In this document: positions 46,749 to 57,744 of the stretch, piece after piece
How the letters are laid out: each line of letters begins with the position of its first letter
How positions within the stretch are numbered: position 1 is the first letter of the stretch
NCBI GenBank assembly: GCA_963920525.1
Contig: OY986439.1
Coordinates: forward strand, 44,751,193-44,815,192
Direction: 5' to 3'
DNA from: Dichetophora obliterata
Lineage: Eukaryota > Arthropoda > Insecta > Diptera > Sciomyzidae
Length of the DNA stretch: 64,000 bases
The notes under the pieces: generated by a model
Seen by the model: only the letters and a program-made list of their open reading frames with translations
What the model was told of the DNA's origin: nothing
Databases searched by the model: none
Translations under genes and position numbers: made by a program

Positions 46749-48639
46749 AGATCAGAATGACTTTCGCATAGTGAAATTAATACAATTCTCCTGTGGCAGT
46801 TTTTACCAGACGGAAAACAAAAGTGATTTTTTCTTCTAGAACAATTTCAGAGTTAAAATCCTGATGAGATGGAAATAAATAAGGACATCAGAGTCATCAT
46901 GAAGAGCCTTCAAATGTCTAAAAATGTTGTCGGCCGCAAATTTCTCACACTGTGGCAGTTGCACTGTGTTATTACTCGACATTCTCAATACAGTTATTAC
47001 ATTGGCTTTAAAGTTAATTGAATGTGGAATCTTGTCCATGAATTCTTGGCTTAATGGTCTAATTAATTTACACAGAGGATGACAAAGCATATTCTCTTTC
47101 CTGATGATCATTCTTCGTGAGTTGTTTTCATAGCATACATATGTAGAAAGCTTAACTATAGCTTTATTGTTTTATGCATAGCCGATTTCATTTTTAAGCT
47201 TCTTTTGGCTTGCATCAGCTACATCAGCAACATCAGATACATCAGCATCATCAACATCATCGACTGCTATAGACAGCCATTATGCGCACACATACATATG
47301 CTTGCACTAATGAATACATGCATACATACACATACATACATACATACATACGCATGAACAGAGATTTTATCCTTTGCATGGCATTTAATTTAATTGTATA
47401 ACATTTTTGCTCGCTTCCTAGCACAGATTTTGCAAATTGTTTTGCTTGTCATTCACAAAACAGATGATGCTGATGATGTTGATGATGATAAGGATGATGA
47501 GAATGATGTTGCTGATGATTTTGCTGGAGAATTATTGATCATCTTAAGCCAAAAGAAGCAGAAAAATTCAAAATTAAAGTTGCATACAGTTTTATCCTAG
47601 AATAGCTACTAGATACCAAGAATATGTTAACAAATTTTTAATGTAGGAATTGCAAAAGTTTTGCAAATACAGTCATACAGTTAGTCGTATTTATTTACAT
47701 ACACATGTTTGTTTGAAAGTTTGTTCGTATTGCAGTAAATGCAAATTCTTAAGTTAGTTTTGATTTTCTGTTCATCTCTGTGTTATGTAAATATTTACAA
47801 AAGAGTCCAAACTGTACTTACTTCAAGCTGCTTTTATGGTTTTTTTTATTTCATACTTAAGATAGTGTGTTGACTAAACGTCTATTTAATCTGTTTCTCT
47901 CATTTATTTATTCAACTGATTGATTTGGGAGAATGTTGGTTTATCAAACACTGATATCGATGATGATGATGATGGTGAAAAATATGGAATGCAAAGAAAC
48001 CCAACACATATTGCAGATAACACAAAAAATTTTCTGCGTATTTAAAATGGTTCAATCGAAAGTTTTGAATCGAATATGAAAAGATTATTTTTTTTTTACT
48101 TTTACCTACCTAAGCTCCACTTTTGCAATATTTTAGGAAACTAAATATTTCTTTCAAAGTTATTTATAATTTTGTTTAATATACTACAATAAATCTCACA
48201 AAACACATGCATTTAAGCTTTTCAAGGAACTCTATGAAAATTTACATGAAAGAGTCTTACATGGAAGCAACTGCTTAAGAACTTAGACATATTTTTCAAA
48301 GAATAAAACCGAATGGACATGATAACCCTAAAATTGAAAGCACAATAAAAATATTAATTAAAAAAGGAAACCACAGACATTAGGAAATCTTGCTAGCATA
48401 TAAAATATTAAATTACAATGAATGCTATTTATGAATTATTTAAAAATTTAGAGAAAGTGCTAAACATAAGCTGCGAGACATTTAAAAAATAATAAATATA
48501 TTCCCTAAAATCTCCAAACACTTAAAAATGTTTTATATCCCAACAAATTTCCAAAAATTTGCTACAGTTTCAAAGAATATGAGACATATTAATTAGACTA
48601 ATCAGAAAATATCTACTAAAATTAAAAAAAAATAAACTA
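46749..48639. other. No gene seen; trinucleotide and tetranucleotide microsatellites
   Basis: CATCAG/CATCAA words fill 47214-47265, CATACATA runs lie at 47317-47352, and GATGAT/GATGTT words lie at 47463-47520, with a short GATGAT run at 47961. The ORFs over these (for example 47394-47600) gain acidic repeats from the microsatellite. Confidence 0.6.
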
Positions 48640-49115
48640 AAATTTAGAAAAAGTCAACTGAAAATCAGAAAAGACCAATTGAAATTCAGAATAGATCAAT
48701 TCAAGTTCAGAACTCCGCTTGAATTTCAGAAAAGATCAATTGAAGATCAGAAAAGATTAATTGAAATTACGAATAGATCAACTGAAATTAAGATTAGATC
48801 AATTAAAATTAGAATAGATAAATTCAAAGTTCAGAAATTCGATCTGAAATTCAGAATAGATAAACTAAAACTCTAAAAAATGTAATTGAAACTTAGAAAT
48901 AATCAATGGAAATTTAGAAAAAATCAATTGAAATTCAGGATAAATCAATTGAAATTCAGAAAACATTATTCGAAATTCAGAAAAGTTCGATTGAAGTTCA
49001 GAAAAAATTAATTAAAATTAACACATTCCATTTATGATTAAGAGTTGATCAATGAAAATTTTGAGTAGATCAGTTAAAAATTAGAAAAGAACAATTGAAA
49101 TTCAGAAAAAATTAA
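48640..49115. repeat. 21-bp tandem repeat, locus 2
   Basis: About 20 degenerate units of ATTCAGAAAAGATCAATTGA. Because 21 is divisible by three, one frame (48679-48876) encodes a seven-residue repeat, which I do not regard as a protein. An odd unit with CTCCGCTTGAA near 48715 matches the odd unit at locus 1. Confidence 0.8.
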
Positions 49116-49574
49116 ATAATACATATATAAAATTTAAAATTTGAAAGTTCAACTTATTCAACATAAAAAAATAATTAATAACTAAATACCATATCGCTGC
49201 ATAATTGTCCAGCAGCACTAAAAAGTTGCTCACTGGATAGTTGCAAACCCTAGACGGAAGCTGAAAGATATTTGATCGCAACTGTAAAATTTTGCAGTTA
49301 GGAACAGGAAGACTCACATGTAATTTTTTTCGTGTATTTCTTATTTCATCACACAAAATCGCAATAATATCGGCAAAAAGTTGGAATTTTTAAGCTATAC
49401 TGATGCAAATTATTTTTTTTAACCGTGGCCGATACGAAACCGAAACCGATTCTTGAATTTCAATCGATGCCGATATAAAACCGATTCCGATTATATATAA
49501 TTTTGAACCGACGTCGATGCTTGAATATTCTGCCGATACCAGCCGATGCTGATTAATCGGTCAAGCACTTCCAT
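49116..49574. other. CCGAT-rich degenerate repeat and unrecognised DNA
   Basis: From 49425 to 49562 the words CCGATGCCGAT, ACCGATTC and GCCGATACC recur, ending ATCGGTCAAGCACTTCCA. The first 300 bp show nothing. Confidence 0.4.
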
Positions 49575-49576
49575 TA

Positions 49577-50087
49577 CACGGTTAAAAGTTTTGGACTACT
49601 TTTTAATCCAAACTTTGGTTTAAAGGAAGTCTTAATTCAAAAAGTACTAATTTTTTCCCCATCACATCAGAGGACGTGTGTTCAATTCTTTAATTTATCA
49701 AAATTAATCATCAAAATTTATTAATTAATCAAAACTTCAATTTAGCTCGGTCTCGAACCCACGTTTCTGCTTGCTTGCTTACTTGCATTCGTTATGATGC
49801 AAAATGAGTGTAACTTTCTTAAGAAATGAGATGGACGAGTGGATAAGGTGTTGGACCAGCACAAGAGAGGACGTGTCTTCAAATCATAAACTGGTTAAAA
49901 AAGTTTTTTATGTTAAGTTAATATTTATTGCTTTTTTTAAACTTTTTTCGGATTGAAAGCTAATCTATTTTGGATTGAAAAATTTTAAACCTTAAACAAT
50001 CCTTGGATTAAAAATTAATCTTTTTTTGGTGTTGTCCTATATGTAATCCAAAAAAGCTTAAAATGTAGTCCAAGATATTTAACCATG
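49577..50087. mobile_element. Tc1/mariner-like MITE with tRNA-like interior
   Basis: TA at 49575-49576 and 50088-50089 flank ends CACGGTTAAA and (complement) CATGGTTAAA, with TTGGACTAC following on both. TA duplications are the mariner signature. Inside, GATGGACGAGTGGATAAGG (49829-49847) resembles the D-arm/A-box region of tRNA-Ser or tRNA-Leu. GGGTTCGAGACC on the minus strand near 49750 matches a B box. These do not form one tRNA. Confidence 0.55.
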
Positions 50088-50097
50088 TACCTTTAAT

Positions 50098-51976
50098 TTT
50101 ATTTTTAACCTTATCATTAACATTATCACTAACAAAACCATTAACGTTAACTGCACAATTATCATTGACAAAACCATTAATGTTATCAGTACAATTACCA
50201 TTACCATTACTATAACCATAACCAAAACCGTAAGCATAACAATAACCATAACAATAACCACAACCAACAATTAACAACCATAACCATAACAATAACCATA
50301 ACCATAACCGTAATCATAACCAACACGATTACGGTTTCCGTGGCTCCAAGATCTGAATATGCAGTTTTGAAGAGCTCATTGAGAAAATAATATTCACTGA
50401 AGGATTTATCGATATATCGATTAGTTAGCGAGTTATCGGTTTTTAAAAAAAATTTTACTAAAGGAAGTCTTAATGTAAATTCAACTATATCTATGCTAAT
50501 ACTTAAACAATCGGGATAATTTAGGTATCATTAAAAAAAAACAAATAACTGTGCAATTTGTAAAAGGCAGAATCACTTTTTTTTTTTTATAAAAATTAGG
50601 AAAAATATCAATATGTACTTCAGAATACAACACATAACCGTTGATAAAAGTCTATCTGGCTCCTTTTACAGAAAAAGTACATTTTGTAGAGGACAGAACC
50701 ATATTTTTTTCCCATTCCATATTAAAAAAAATTTTAAATATCTTTCGAATGACACATAAATCATTCATGTTGGAAAAATATTAGCAAAGATATAACCGAA
50801 TTTTAATATTGGTTCCGTTGAGGAACCATATTTTGAAAAATCGATATCTCAATAACTAATAAATATATCGATAAATCCTTTGACGAATCTTATTTTCTCA
50901 AAGAGTACTTAAAAACTGCATACTCAAATCGAGGGGCCACGGAAATAGGGGCAATAATCATAACAATAACCATAGCCATAACCATAGCCATAGCCAAAGC
51001 CATAGCCATAGCCATAGCCATAGCCATAGCCATAACCATAACCATAACCATAACCATAACCATAAACATAACCATAACCATAACCATAAACATAAACATA
51101 ACCATAACCATAACCATAACCATAACCATAACCATAACCATAACCATAACCATAACCATAACCATAACCATAACCATAACCATAACCATAACCATAACCA
51201 TAACCATAACCATAACCATAACCATAACCATAACCATAACCATAACCATAACCATACCATAACCATTACCACAACCATAACCATAACCATAACCATAACT
51301 ATAACCATAACAATAACCATAACCATAACCATAACCATAAGCATAATCATAACCATAACCATAACCATAACCGTAACCGTAACCGTAACCATAACCATAA
51401 CCATAACCATAACTATAACCATAACCATAACCATAACCATAAACATAACCATAACCGTAACCATAACCATAACCATAACCATAACCATAACCATAACCAT
51501 AACCATAACCATAACCATAACCATAACCATAACCATAACCATAACCATAACCATAACCATAACCATAACCATAACCATAACCATAACCATAACCATAACC
51601 ATAACCATAACCATAACCATAACCATAACCATAACCATAACCATAACCATAACCATAACCATAACCATAACATTACCATAACCGTAACCATAACCATAAC
51701 CATAACCATAACCATAACCATAACCATAACCATAACCATAACCAAACCTATAACCTTAAACATAACCATAACCATAGCCATAACCATAACCGTAACCAAA
51801 CCTATAACCTTAAACATAACCATAACCATAGCCATAACCATAACCATAACCATAACCAAACCATAACCAAACCTATAACTTTAAACATAACCATAACCAT
51901 AGCCATAACCATAACCATAACCATAACCATAGCCATAACCATATCCATTAACATTAACAAGACAATAACATTTAAC
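50098..51976. repeat. CCATAA-type hexamer satellite, array 2
   Basis: Degenerate units at 50098-50334, then an insert at 50335-50945, then CCATAA units to 51976 with CCATAG and ACCGTA variants and a repeated AACCAAACCTATAACCTTAA segment near 51735, 51795 and 51860. Some CCATTA-type units reappear at about 54755-54805 after another insert, so the array once continued there. Long ORFs are repeat artefacts. Confidence 0.92.
50335..50945. mobile_element. 611-bp foldback inserted in array 2
   Basis: TTTCCGTGGCTCC at 50335 pairs with GGGGCCACGGAAA ending at 50945. Pairing runs inward over more than 120 bp, with TATGCAGTTTT, TTGAGAAAATAA and AAGGATTTATCGATATAT on the left. Hexamer repeats of the same polarity flank both sides. 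No coding. Confidence 0.75.
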
Positions 51977-52548
51977 TAGTGTCTGACCGAATATTCAGTT
52001 TCGGTTTCGGTTACGGCCAGTTTCGGTTAGTTTCTACTATTCGGCCTCAATATGGCCGAACCCCAAAGCCGAGACCGAAACTTTTGGTAAAAACTTCTGT
52101 ATAAGTTCAAAATGTATAACGCGTTACACAAAACAAATAAGATGAATTAGTCTATAACTTGATTTATCGTGTAAGCGCAAAACATTTTGATAAATTTTAT
52201 GCTTACAATACTATCATTTTCGATTTTATCCTCTCTTATAAAATATTAAGTACTGAAGCCAAAAAGTGATAGTTAAACTTCCGATATTTCGGTGTGTCTG
52301 AAATTAAGAAAAATAAAACAAAATATTTCTTTCCTTATAATAATAAACCTTTTAAAAAACAAAGGTACTTTGTTTTGTAGTTCTTTAAGGAAGTAATGAC
52401 CTGCGGTTAAAACCCACAAAAATAACGTTTTTTAAAATTGCTGTAGCTCAGTCGTTTTTAAATTTATCAACTTTGTATTTTTGTTACGTGAAAGTAGACA
52501 TAATTTTGTAACTTTTTCCGTACTTCTTTATGTTTCGATATTTTTTAT

Positions 52549-52562
52549 CCCCCCCCCCCCCC
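52549..52562. repeat. Poly-C run
   Basis: A run of 14 C followed by TCCC interrupts AT-rich sequence. It may be prone to length error. Confidence 0.8.
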
Positions 52563-52607
52563 CTCCCATAGCGATGAAAATGGGTACGTAAAAATAAGAA
52601 GGCAAAC

Positions 52608-52850
52608 GGGGTGTCGTTTTTCGTGATAACCAGATGTCGCATCGCAATTCTGCGGGCGGCATCTTGTTGGTAATCACGTCAGGCAGGTCCTGAACTAGGA
52701 TATTTCCAATTAAGGTTCTTGCACCACCCCTCCCCCGGTAGTAGAGTTAGCCCAATTATCATAGTTCAGGACCTGTCTGACGTGATTATCTACAGAACGC
52801 CGACCGCCGCATCTTCATTCGTCTTCTGGTTCTCGAGAAAAACGACACCC
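52608..52850. mobile_element. 243-bp foldback MITE
   Basis: GGGTGTCGTTTTTC at 52608 pairs with the complement ending at 52850. Pairing includes AATCACGTCAG and AGGTCCTGAACTA on both sides, so most of the element is a hairpin. Flanks show no clear duplication. Confidence 0.75.
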
Positions 52851-53096
52851 AGATTGAAAAAAGTAAATGTGTGAGAAATGCAGTTTTATTACTGCACTTT
52901 GTCGCGAGTGTGTATATACATATATAGCTCTGTAACTCCAAAAATAATCCAAAAATCTTTTTAATGCAATATTTTTGAAGGATTTTAGAAGACATTTATG
53001 AAAAAAAAATCGATAGAAAATTTTTTTAACAGCAGGTCAGTCCTTAAAAATATAGGAACATACTGTTCATAGTAAATTGTAGTCACATACTGTTTT

Positions 53097-54487
53097 AGGG
53101 CCACCACGAAATAGACCCCAATTGATATAAGCCCCAAAATAAAAAATGAAGTAAGCCCCAAAAAACGTTCATATATTTTTGGGTGTTACTTCATATGAAA
53201 TAACTCCCCATTTTTGGGAGCTATTTCATAAATTTTGAGAAATATTTCAGTTTTTTATTTGGGTCTTATTTTATTAATAAGCCCCAATGAAATTTTAGTT
53301 GGGGTTTATTTCATTTTGATTTTTTCTTGGGCCTTATTTGATTCGGTTTGGAGGTTATTTCATTTCTTGAATTTGGGGATTTTTTAATTTTATTTGGGGG
53401 TTATTTCATTGTCTTTAATTTAGGCTATCGAGGAGTTGTTTAAACCAAACAACTCAAAACGGAAAGTATTAATTGATGGAACTTTTGCAGTAGTTCAAAC
53501 TGGATGTTTTCAGCAACTTATGTTAATTCATATCCAATATTCAGAAAGTGTAAGTCAGAAGCATATTGCAGTACAAAATCAGAAATGAATAATTCAATGA
53601 AAAACTTTTGGTAAATTAGAAGATTTTTATAAATTAATGAACCAAGTTTCCATTATTTTTATTTTGCTTTTATTTTAAAATGAATTTTTTGATAATTTGT
53701 ACATTTTGATAATTGTTTTCATTATTTTTTTTTTTGAGTAGCTGCGCCTTTTACAAAATATTCATTCTGTAAAAGACGCATATTAATAAAACACTTAAGT
53801 CATTGTGCTATAATATTATTGAAAACATTTAATTTTTAACAGATATTTCCGTTCATTTTTGGTCTTATGAATAAAAATCATTAAAATGCTACTCACATCT
53901 TTTTAACTATATAAAAACAAATGAAGTTAATTTGGACGGAGCGGTTTTCATCACCGATTGTGAATTGGAATGGAAATTAATTATATCTTCCGTATTAAGT
54001 AGTCGCCTTCGGGCTTCTAAAAGATTCTTTTCCATGCGTTGATTTATTTCATGTTGGTTCATAATTCTTTTATTATTTGTACTAGTCAAACTTTTCAGAA
54101 AATCTTCCAGTTTATAACTGGAGTACAGTAGTGCCTATTCATTGGGGTTACTTCATTAATTTTGGGTATAATTTCATTTAAGTTTAGAAATCTTTACATT
54201 TAGAAAAAATAATTTTTAGAAAAAATCTTTTACATGGGGCTTATTTAATTTCTTTGGGGGATATTTCATTGGAGCTTATTTAATTTTTTTCGTTGGGTGA
54301 TATTTCATAATGAAATAAACCCCAAATAATGGGACTTATTTCATTTTCAATTTGGGAATTATTTCATTGCGTTTGGGAATTCTTTCATCTTTTTCGTTTG
54401 GAGTTTATTTCATTTTTGTTGGGACTTATTTCATTGGGTGTTATTGCATTGGGTCTTATTTCAATTGGGGTCTATTTCTTGGTGCCT
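53097..54487. mobile_element. Element with GGGG-rich subterminal repeats, about 1.4 kb
   Basis: GAAATAGACCCCAATTGA near the left end and its complement at about 54459-54476 are terminal inverted repeats. Next to each end lie irregular repeats of TTTGGGGCTTATTTCATT type (53110-53410 and 54140-54470), on both strands. A Mutator-like transposase remnant lies just inside the left repeats. Confidence 0.65.
53424..53588 (+). pseudogene. Mutator-like (MULE) transposase fragment
   Basis: An open stretch of 54 codons reads KVLIDGTFAVV then GCFQQLMLIHIQY. This follows the opening of the MULE catalytic domain, where DGTF holds the first catalytic aspartate and Q-L--IH follows. TTTAG lies just before it and could be a splice acceptor. 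It ends in a TGA at 53586-53588, and no second or third catalytic residue was found. It sits inside the GGGG-repeat element, which may once have encoded it. The minus-strand ORF at 53907-54089 in the same element is of unknown nature. Confidence 0.5.
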
Positions 54488-54805
54488 ATTTTGAGTGTGT
54501 ACGGAAGAAATAAAATATGCAATACTTTTGTAATAAATAAAAAATAATATAAAACATTACCTCATTTATTATTTTAATAAAGTTCAATATTCAAAAAATA
54601 CTTTTTAATGTATATGAATATTGTTCCTCTATGTATATATGTAATGGTATTTTTCTCCTTTTAATAAAAAAAATGTACATGTAAAAAAACTTAAATTTTC
54701 ACATTAATAACCAGTTTCGGTTTCAGCCGAAAATCCGGTTTCGGTCCGACACTACATTAAACATTACCATTACCTTTACTATTACAATAACCATTGTAAT
54801 CAACA

Positions 54806-57279
54806 TGACCTTTTTGTTTATAAAAAAAAACTGACCACAGATTTTGTCAAAGTATGATTAAATATTTTTTAAAAATGTATGAAATAAAAACACTTTTTAA
54901 ATAAAACTTTAAGTTATTTTATACTTTTCTCCTTTCAGATCAAAACTGTTTGAAACAATAACAAAATAACAAGCTTAAAAGCAGCAACAATACAAAACAA
55001 AGGCGAGAAGGTAAGTGCATATTATAACAAAAGCTGATAAAAAACACTTAAAAACCATTCCAAGCGCTTAGGTTCAAACACAGATGAAACTTTATAGTGT
55101 TGGTTGTTTCTTATTGAAGACATGAGTGCATGAAGGTGATATGTCGCAAGATTTTAATTTCGAGAAAATTGTGTTCGAAGTTTCGTACTTGTACTGAATT
55201 CTATATTAAATCAAACTTTGTGAAGAAGTTATTTTCTAAAATAGCCACAAACATGGTTGCTTTAAGGTTTAAAATGGTTTGCATGTACATTACATCTTAA
55301 TCTATGCATAAAACAGCAAAAATCCAAAAATGCGACACATCACCTTCATCCACTCATGTCTTCAATTAATTTGTGGTGATGAGCTTTTGTTTAAAGGCTT
55401 TGACTCCACTCAAGCTTCCATTGGCAACATTTGATTGGCGCTAGTGTTGCAGCAACTAGTGGCTGACACTGTCAGCTATTAGATGATGAATTTAATGCTT
55501 ACATTAGCATAACAGCATAAGCCACAAATGAAACCATTCTCAGCTAAGTTTATGCATAGCAACTAATTTCCTTGTAATTTCCGGTGACCAGGACAGTTTA
55601 AGTTGTGCATTGCCGGAAGTGGTAGCGTCAAAAGGATGTGGCTAAATGATAGCTTTAGGAAAGGATTTTAATTGAATTTTATGTTTTCAAGCATGATTAT
55701 GATGCAATTTAGTTGTTTTTTGTTTAGCTTTTGTTGTAAATATACCCACATAGTTACTCGTTGTAATATATTTTAATGGTAATGCATACAATGATAAGCA
55801 GGAGCTTTTTTTAATGGCATTAGATAACATTTTAAAGGATCTTAAATAAAGAAAAATAATGCTATGCCAAGCACTAAACTACCATGAAAAAAAGCATAAA
55901 ACTACCATAAAATGGAAATATTATCAACATGTAAACAAGAAAATAACCTTTTAACAAAAAAAAAAAAAAAGCGCAATAATAAGCAAAGCTTTCTAGCTCA
56001 AACTCTAAATTAATAATGCACTAACTTTTATCAGCCACTTTCCGCATTTCCTTCTTTTTGTTGTCTTTGCTAACTACAAGACAAAGATGTCTCGCTGCTG
56101 TTGCACCTTCTGCTTTATGTCCTTAGCGTCAAGGGCATAAATATTCCTGTTGGCACTCAAAAGACGCATGTCAATTCCGTTGTTTAACAACGCGAACAGC
56201 AAGGCAAAAGCTACGAAAAGCAGTAAAAACAACAGGAACAGGAGCAGCTGCAGTTGAGGACGTGAGTCTGTCAACGAAAATAAATAGCTGATGCTGCTGT
56301 TGCTGGCTGTAATAGCAGCATCAAATTTGCAATCCTAACATTCAGCTACCCGGAAGAGCATTCAAAGGAAAGCTACAAGAAAAGTCGACATCTTGTTGCT
56401 TCAGTTTTGTATGTTTTTTAAATTAAAAACATAAGCGCAAAATCAGTGTTAGCTCTGTTTGATTTAATGCAAGTCAAGTTAAAGGTATGTGGACCATGAC
56501 TCAGCCGAGATTCGCCTCAAGGATGTCTGCAAAAGACGTCTAGGGCTCTTGTGCTATTTTACCAAGCAAGGGCACCGTTCTAGATTGTAGTATAGCAGAC
56601 TGCATACATTTTTAAGAGCCAATTATAATTTCCATTATTTTGTTGTTAGAAGTAAACACGAAACATTCAAAAAAATTTGTATTGTTTTAATATCATTTTC
56701 AATGCATTAAAAATATTTTTGGTCTTTTTGCTAGTTCCTAGTGTCTGAACTCGGTAAAAAATATTATAAAATCAGAAGTTTTTATAGATTCCAGTAAATT
56801 ACAATAGATTACACAAAAAGGATAATGGCTTCTCATAAAATTTTCTTTATATATGTACTATATATTGAAGCTTAGATTTCAAAAATTCTAATCATTTCTT
56901 TTTTCTTAAGAATGTGTTTTAAGATTCAAATGTAAACCTTAAACTATAACTATATTAGAAATTATTCTTATAATTTAATAAAGTTATAAACAATTTATTT
57001 TGAAAAACAGTTGCATTTTTTCAAAAGTTCAAAGTTATAACATCAATTTTTAAATCTGGGCCTTATCACGGGAGATTTCAAAACTTTTTCTGAGTATTTT
57101 GGGGCGTAGATCTATAAAATGCTTACCATTTTTTCTTTAACGAAAGTTTTCAAAATTTCTGAAAACTAGGTCTTTTAGTAATTTTTTAAGTTGTTAAGCT
57201 GTATCTACACTTATTTTCAGCAGATTTACACAATGTGTTGAATGTGAAGAATAATACAAAATTAAAGAAGTTCGCAATT
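54806..57279. other. No clear gene; AT-rich DNA with one small ORF
   Basis: A near-identical phrase with CATGAGTG-ATGAAGGTGAT occurs at 55120-55143 and inverted at about 55340-55363 (ATCACCTTCATCCACTCATG). The block 55380-56350 is less AT-rich than its surroundings. The one ORF of note is listed separately. Confidence 0.4.
56074..56274 (-). CDS. Small ORF with one membrane segment, doubtful
   Basis: This 66-residue frame starts MTDSRPQLQ, then has a strongly hydrophobic run of about 24 residues rich in L and F (residues 9-32). A polar, charged tail with RNIYALDAKDIKQKVQQQ follows. The shape is that of a signal-anchor protein. Composition is less AT-biased than the flanking DNA, which is why it stands out. 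No family was recognised, no introns or start context argue for it, and CTG/CAG-rich DNA nearby could produce such a leucine run by chance. It could also be one exon of a larger host gene. Confidence 0.2.
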   Translation of the reverse strand: MTDSRPQLQLLLFLLFLLLFVAFALLFALLNNGIDMRLLSANRNIYALDAKDIKQKVQQQRDIFVL

Positions 57280-57744
57280 TCAAAAACTTTGTTAGGTTAG
57301 AATAGGTTAGGTAAGGTAAAGGTGACGGCAGGTCCTTACACTGTCCCACTGAGACCAAATTGGTCCGTTGTAATACCACAGAATAAAAGAAGGGAGTAAT
57401 CAAGTGAAACTTTTGTTTAGGATGTGCTTAATGTGCCATAAAGCTGTAGAAAGTGATCCCGGGGTACCGGGATGGGATGCCCTATCCTAAACTATCTCGT
57501 ACTCGAAACAAATCGACTGCCGAAATTTCAGCGCAATCGACCTAGTAGTCAAGTTTAATGATTAATGATCAAAATAGGGCATGGATATAGAGCGCCCATT
57601 TTTAGAAAAGTTTCAGAAAGTAACCATACAAACTAAATAACCAAACTTAAGCCTTATACGACCAAGACTGCCAGAAATTTAGCATTTCCACTGATTTGTG
57701 GGCGGAAAAATGAGACGTGGAAAAAAATTCTTAGTAAAGTTGCC
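57280..57744. repeat. TTAGG-type motif and inverted copies of the GGGCGTGG repeat
   Basis: GTTAGGTTAG and variants at 57291-57318 precede a block with GTCCCACTGAGACCAAATTGG. From 57570, a unit of the repeat family seen at 17620-18490 runs on the opposite strand (CGCCCATTTTTAGAAAAGTT, AACCATACAAACTAAAT, GTGGGCGG). Confidence 0.5.

Larger units (their letters stand above)
51977..54754. mobile_element. 2.78-kb hAT-like element inserted in array 2
   Basis: Ends TAGTGTCTGACCGAA and (complement) TAGTGTCGGACCGAA are flanked by CATTTAAC (51969-51976) and CATTAAAC (54755-54762), an 8-bp duplication with one difference. Hexamer-like repeat continues outside both ends. CGGTTTCGGTT-type words follow each end. 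No hAT transposase was seen inside; two other elements are nested in it. Confidence 0.7.

Noticed and set aside
48679..48876. ORF with a seven-residue repeat
   Set aside because: The period equals the 21-bp DNA repeat; the other locus is not open in the same frame.
49820..49900. Functional tRNA-Ser or tRNA-Leu gene
   Set aside because: Only the D-arm region resembles a tRNA; the anticodon and T-arms do not form, and the sequence lies inside a MITE.
50890..51859. Several overlapping ORFs over array 2
   Set aside because: Same repeat effect; reading continues in several frames at once.
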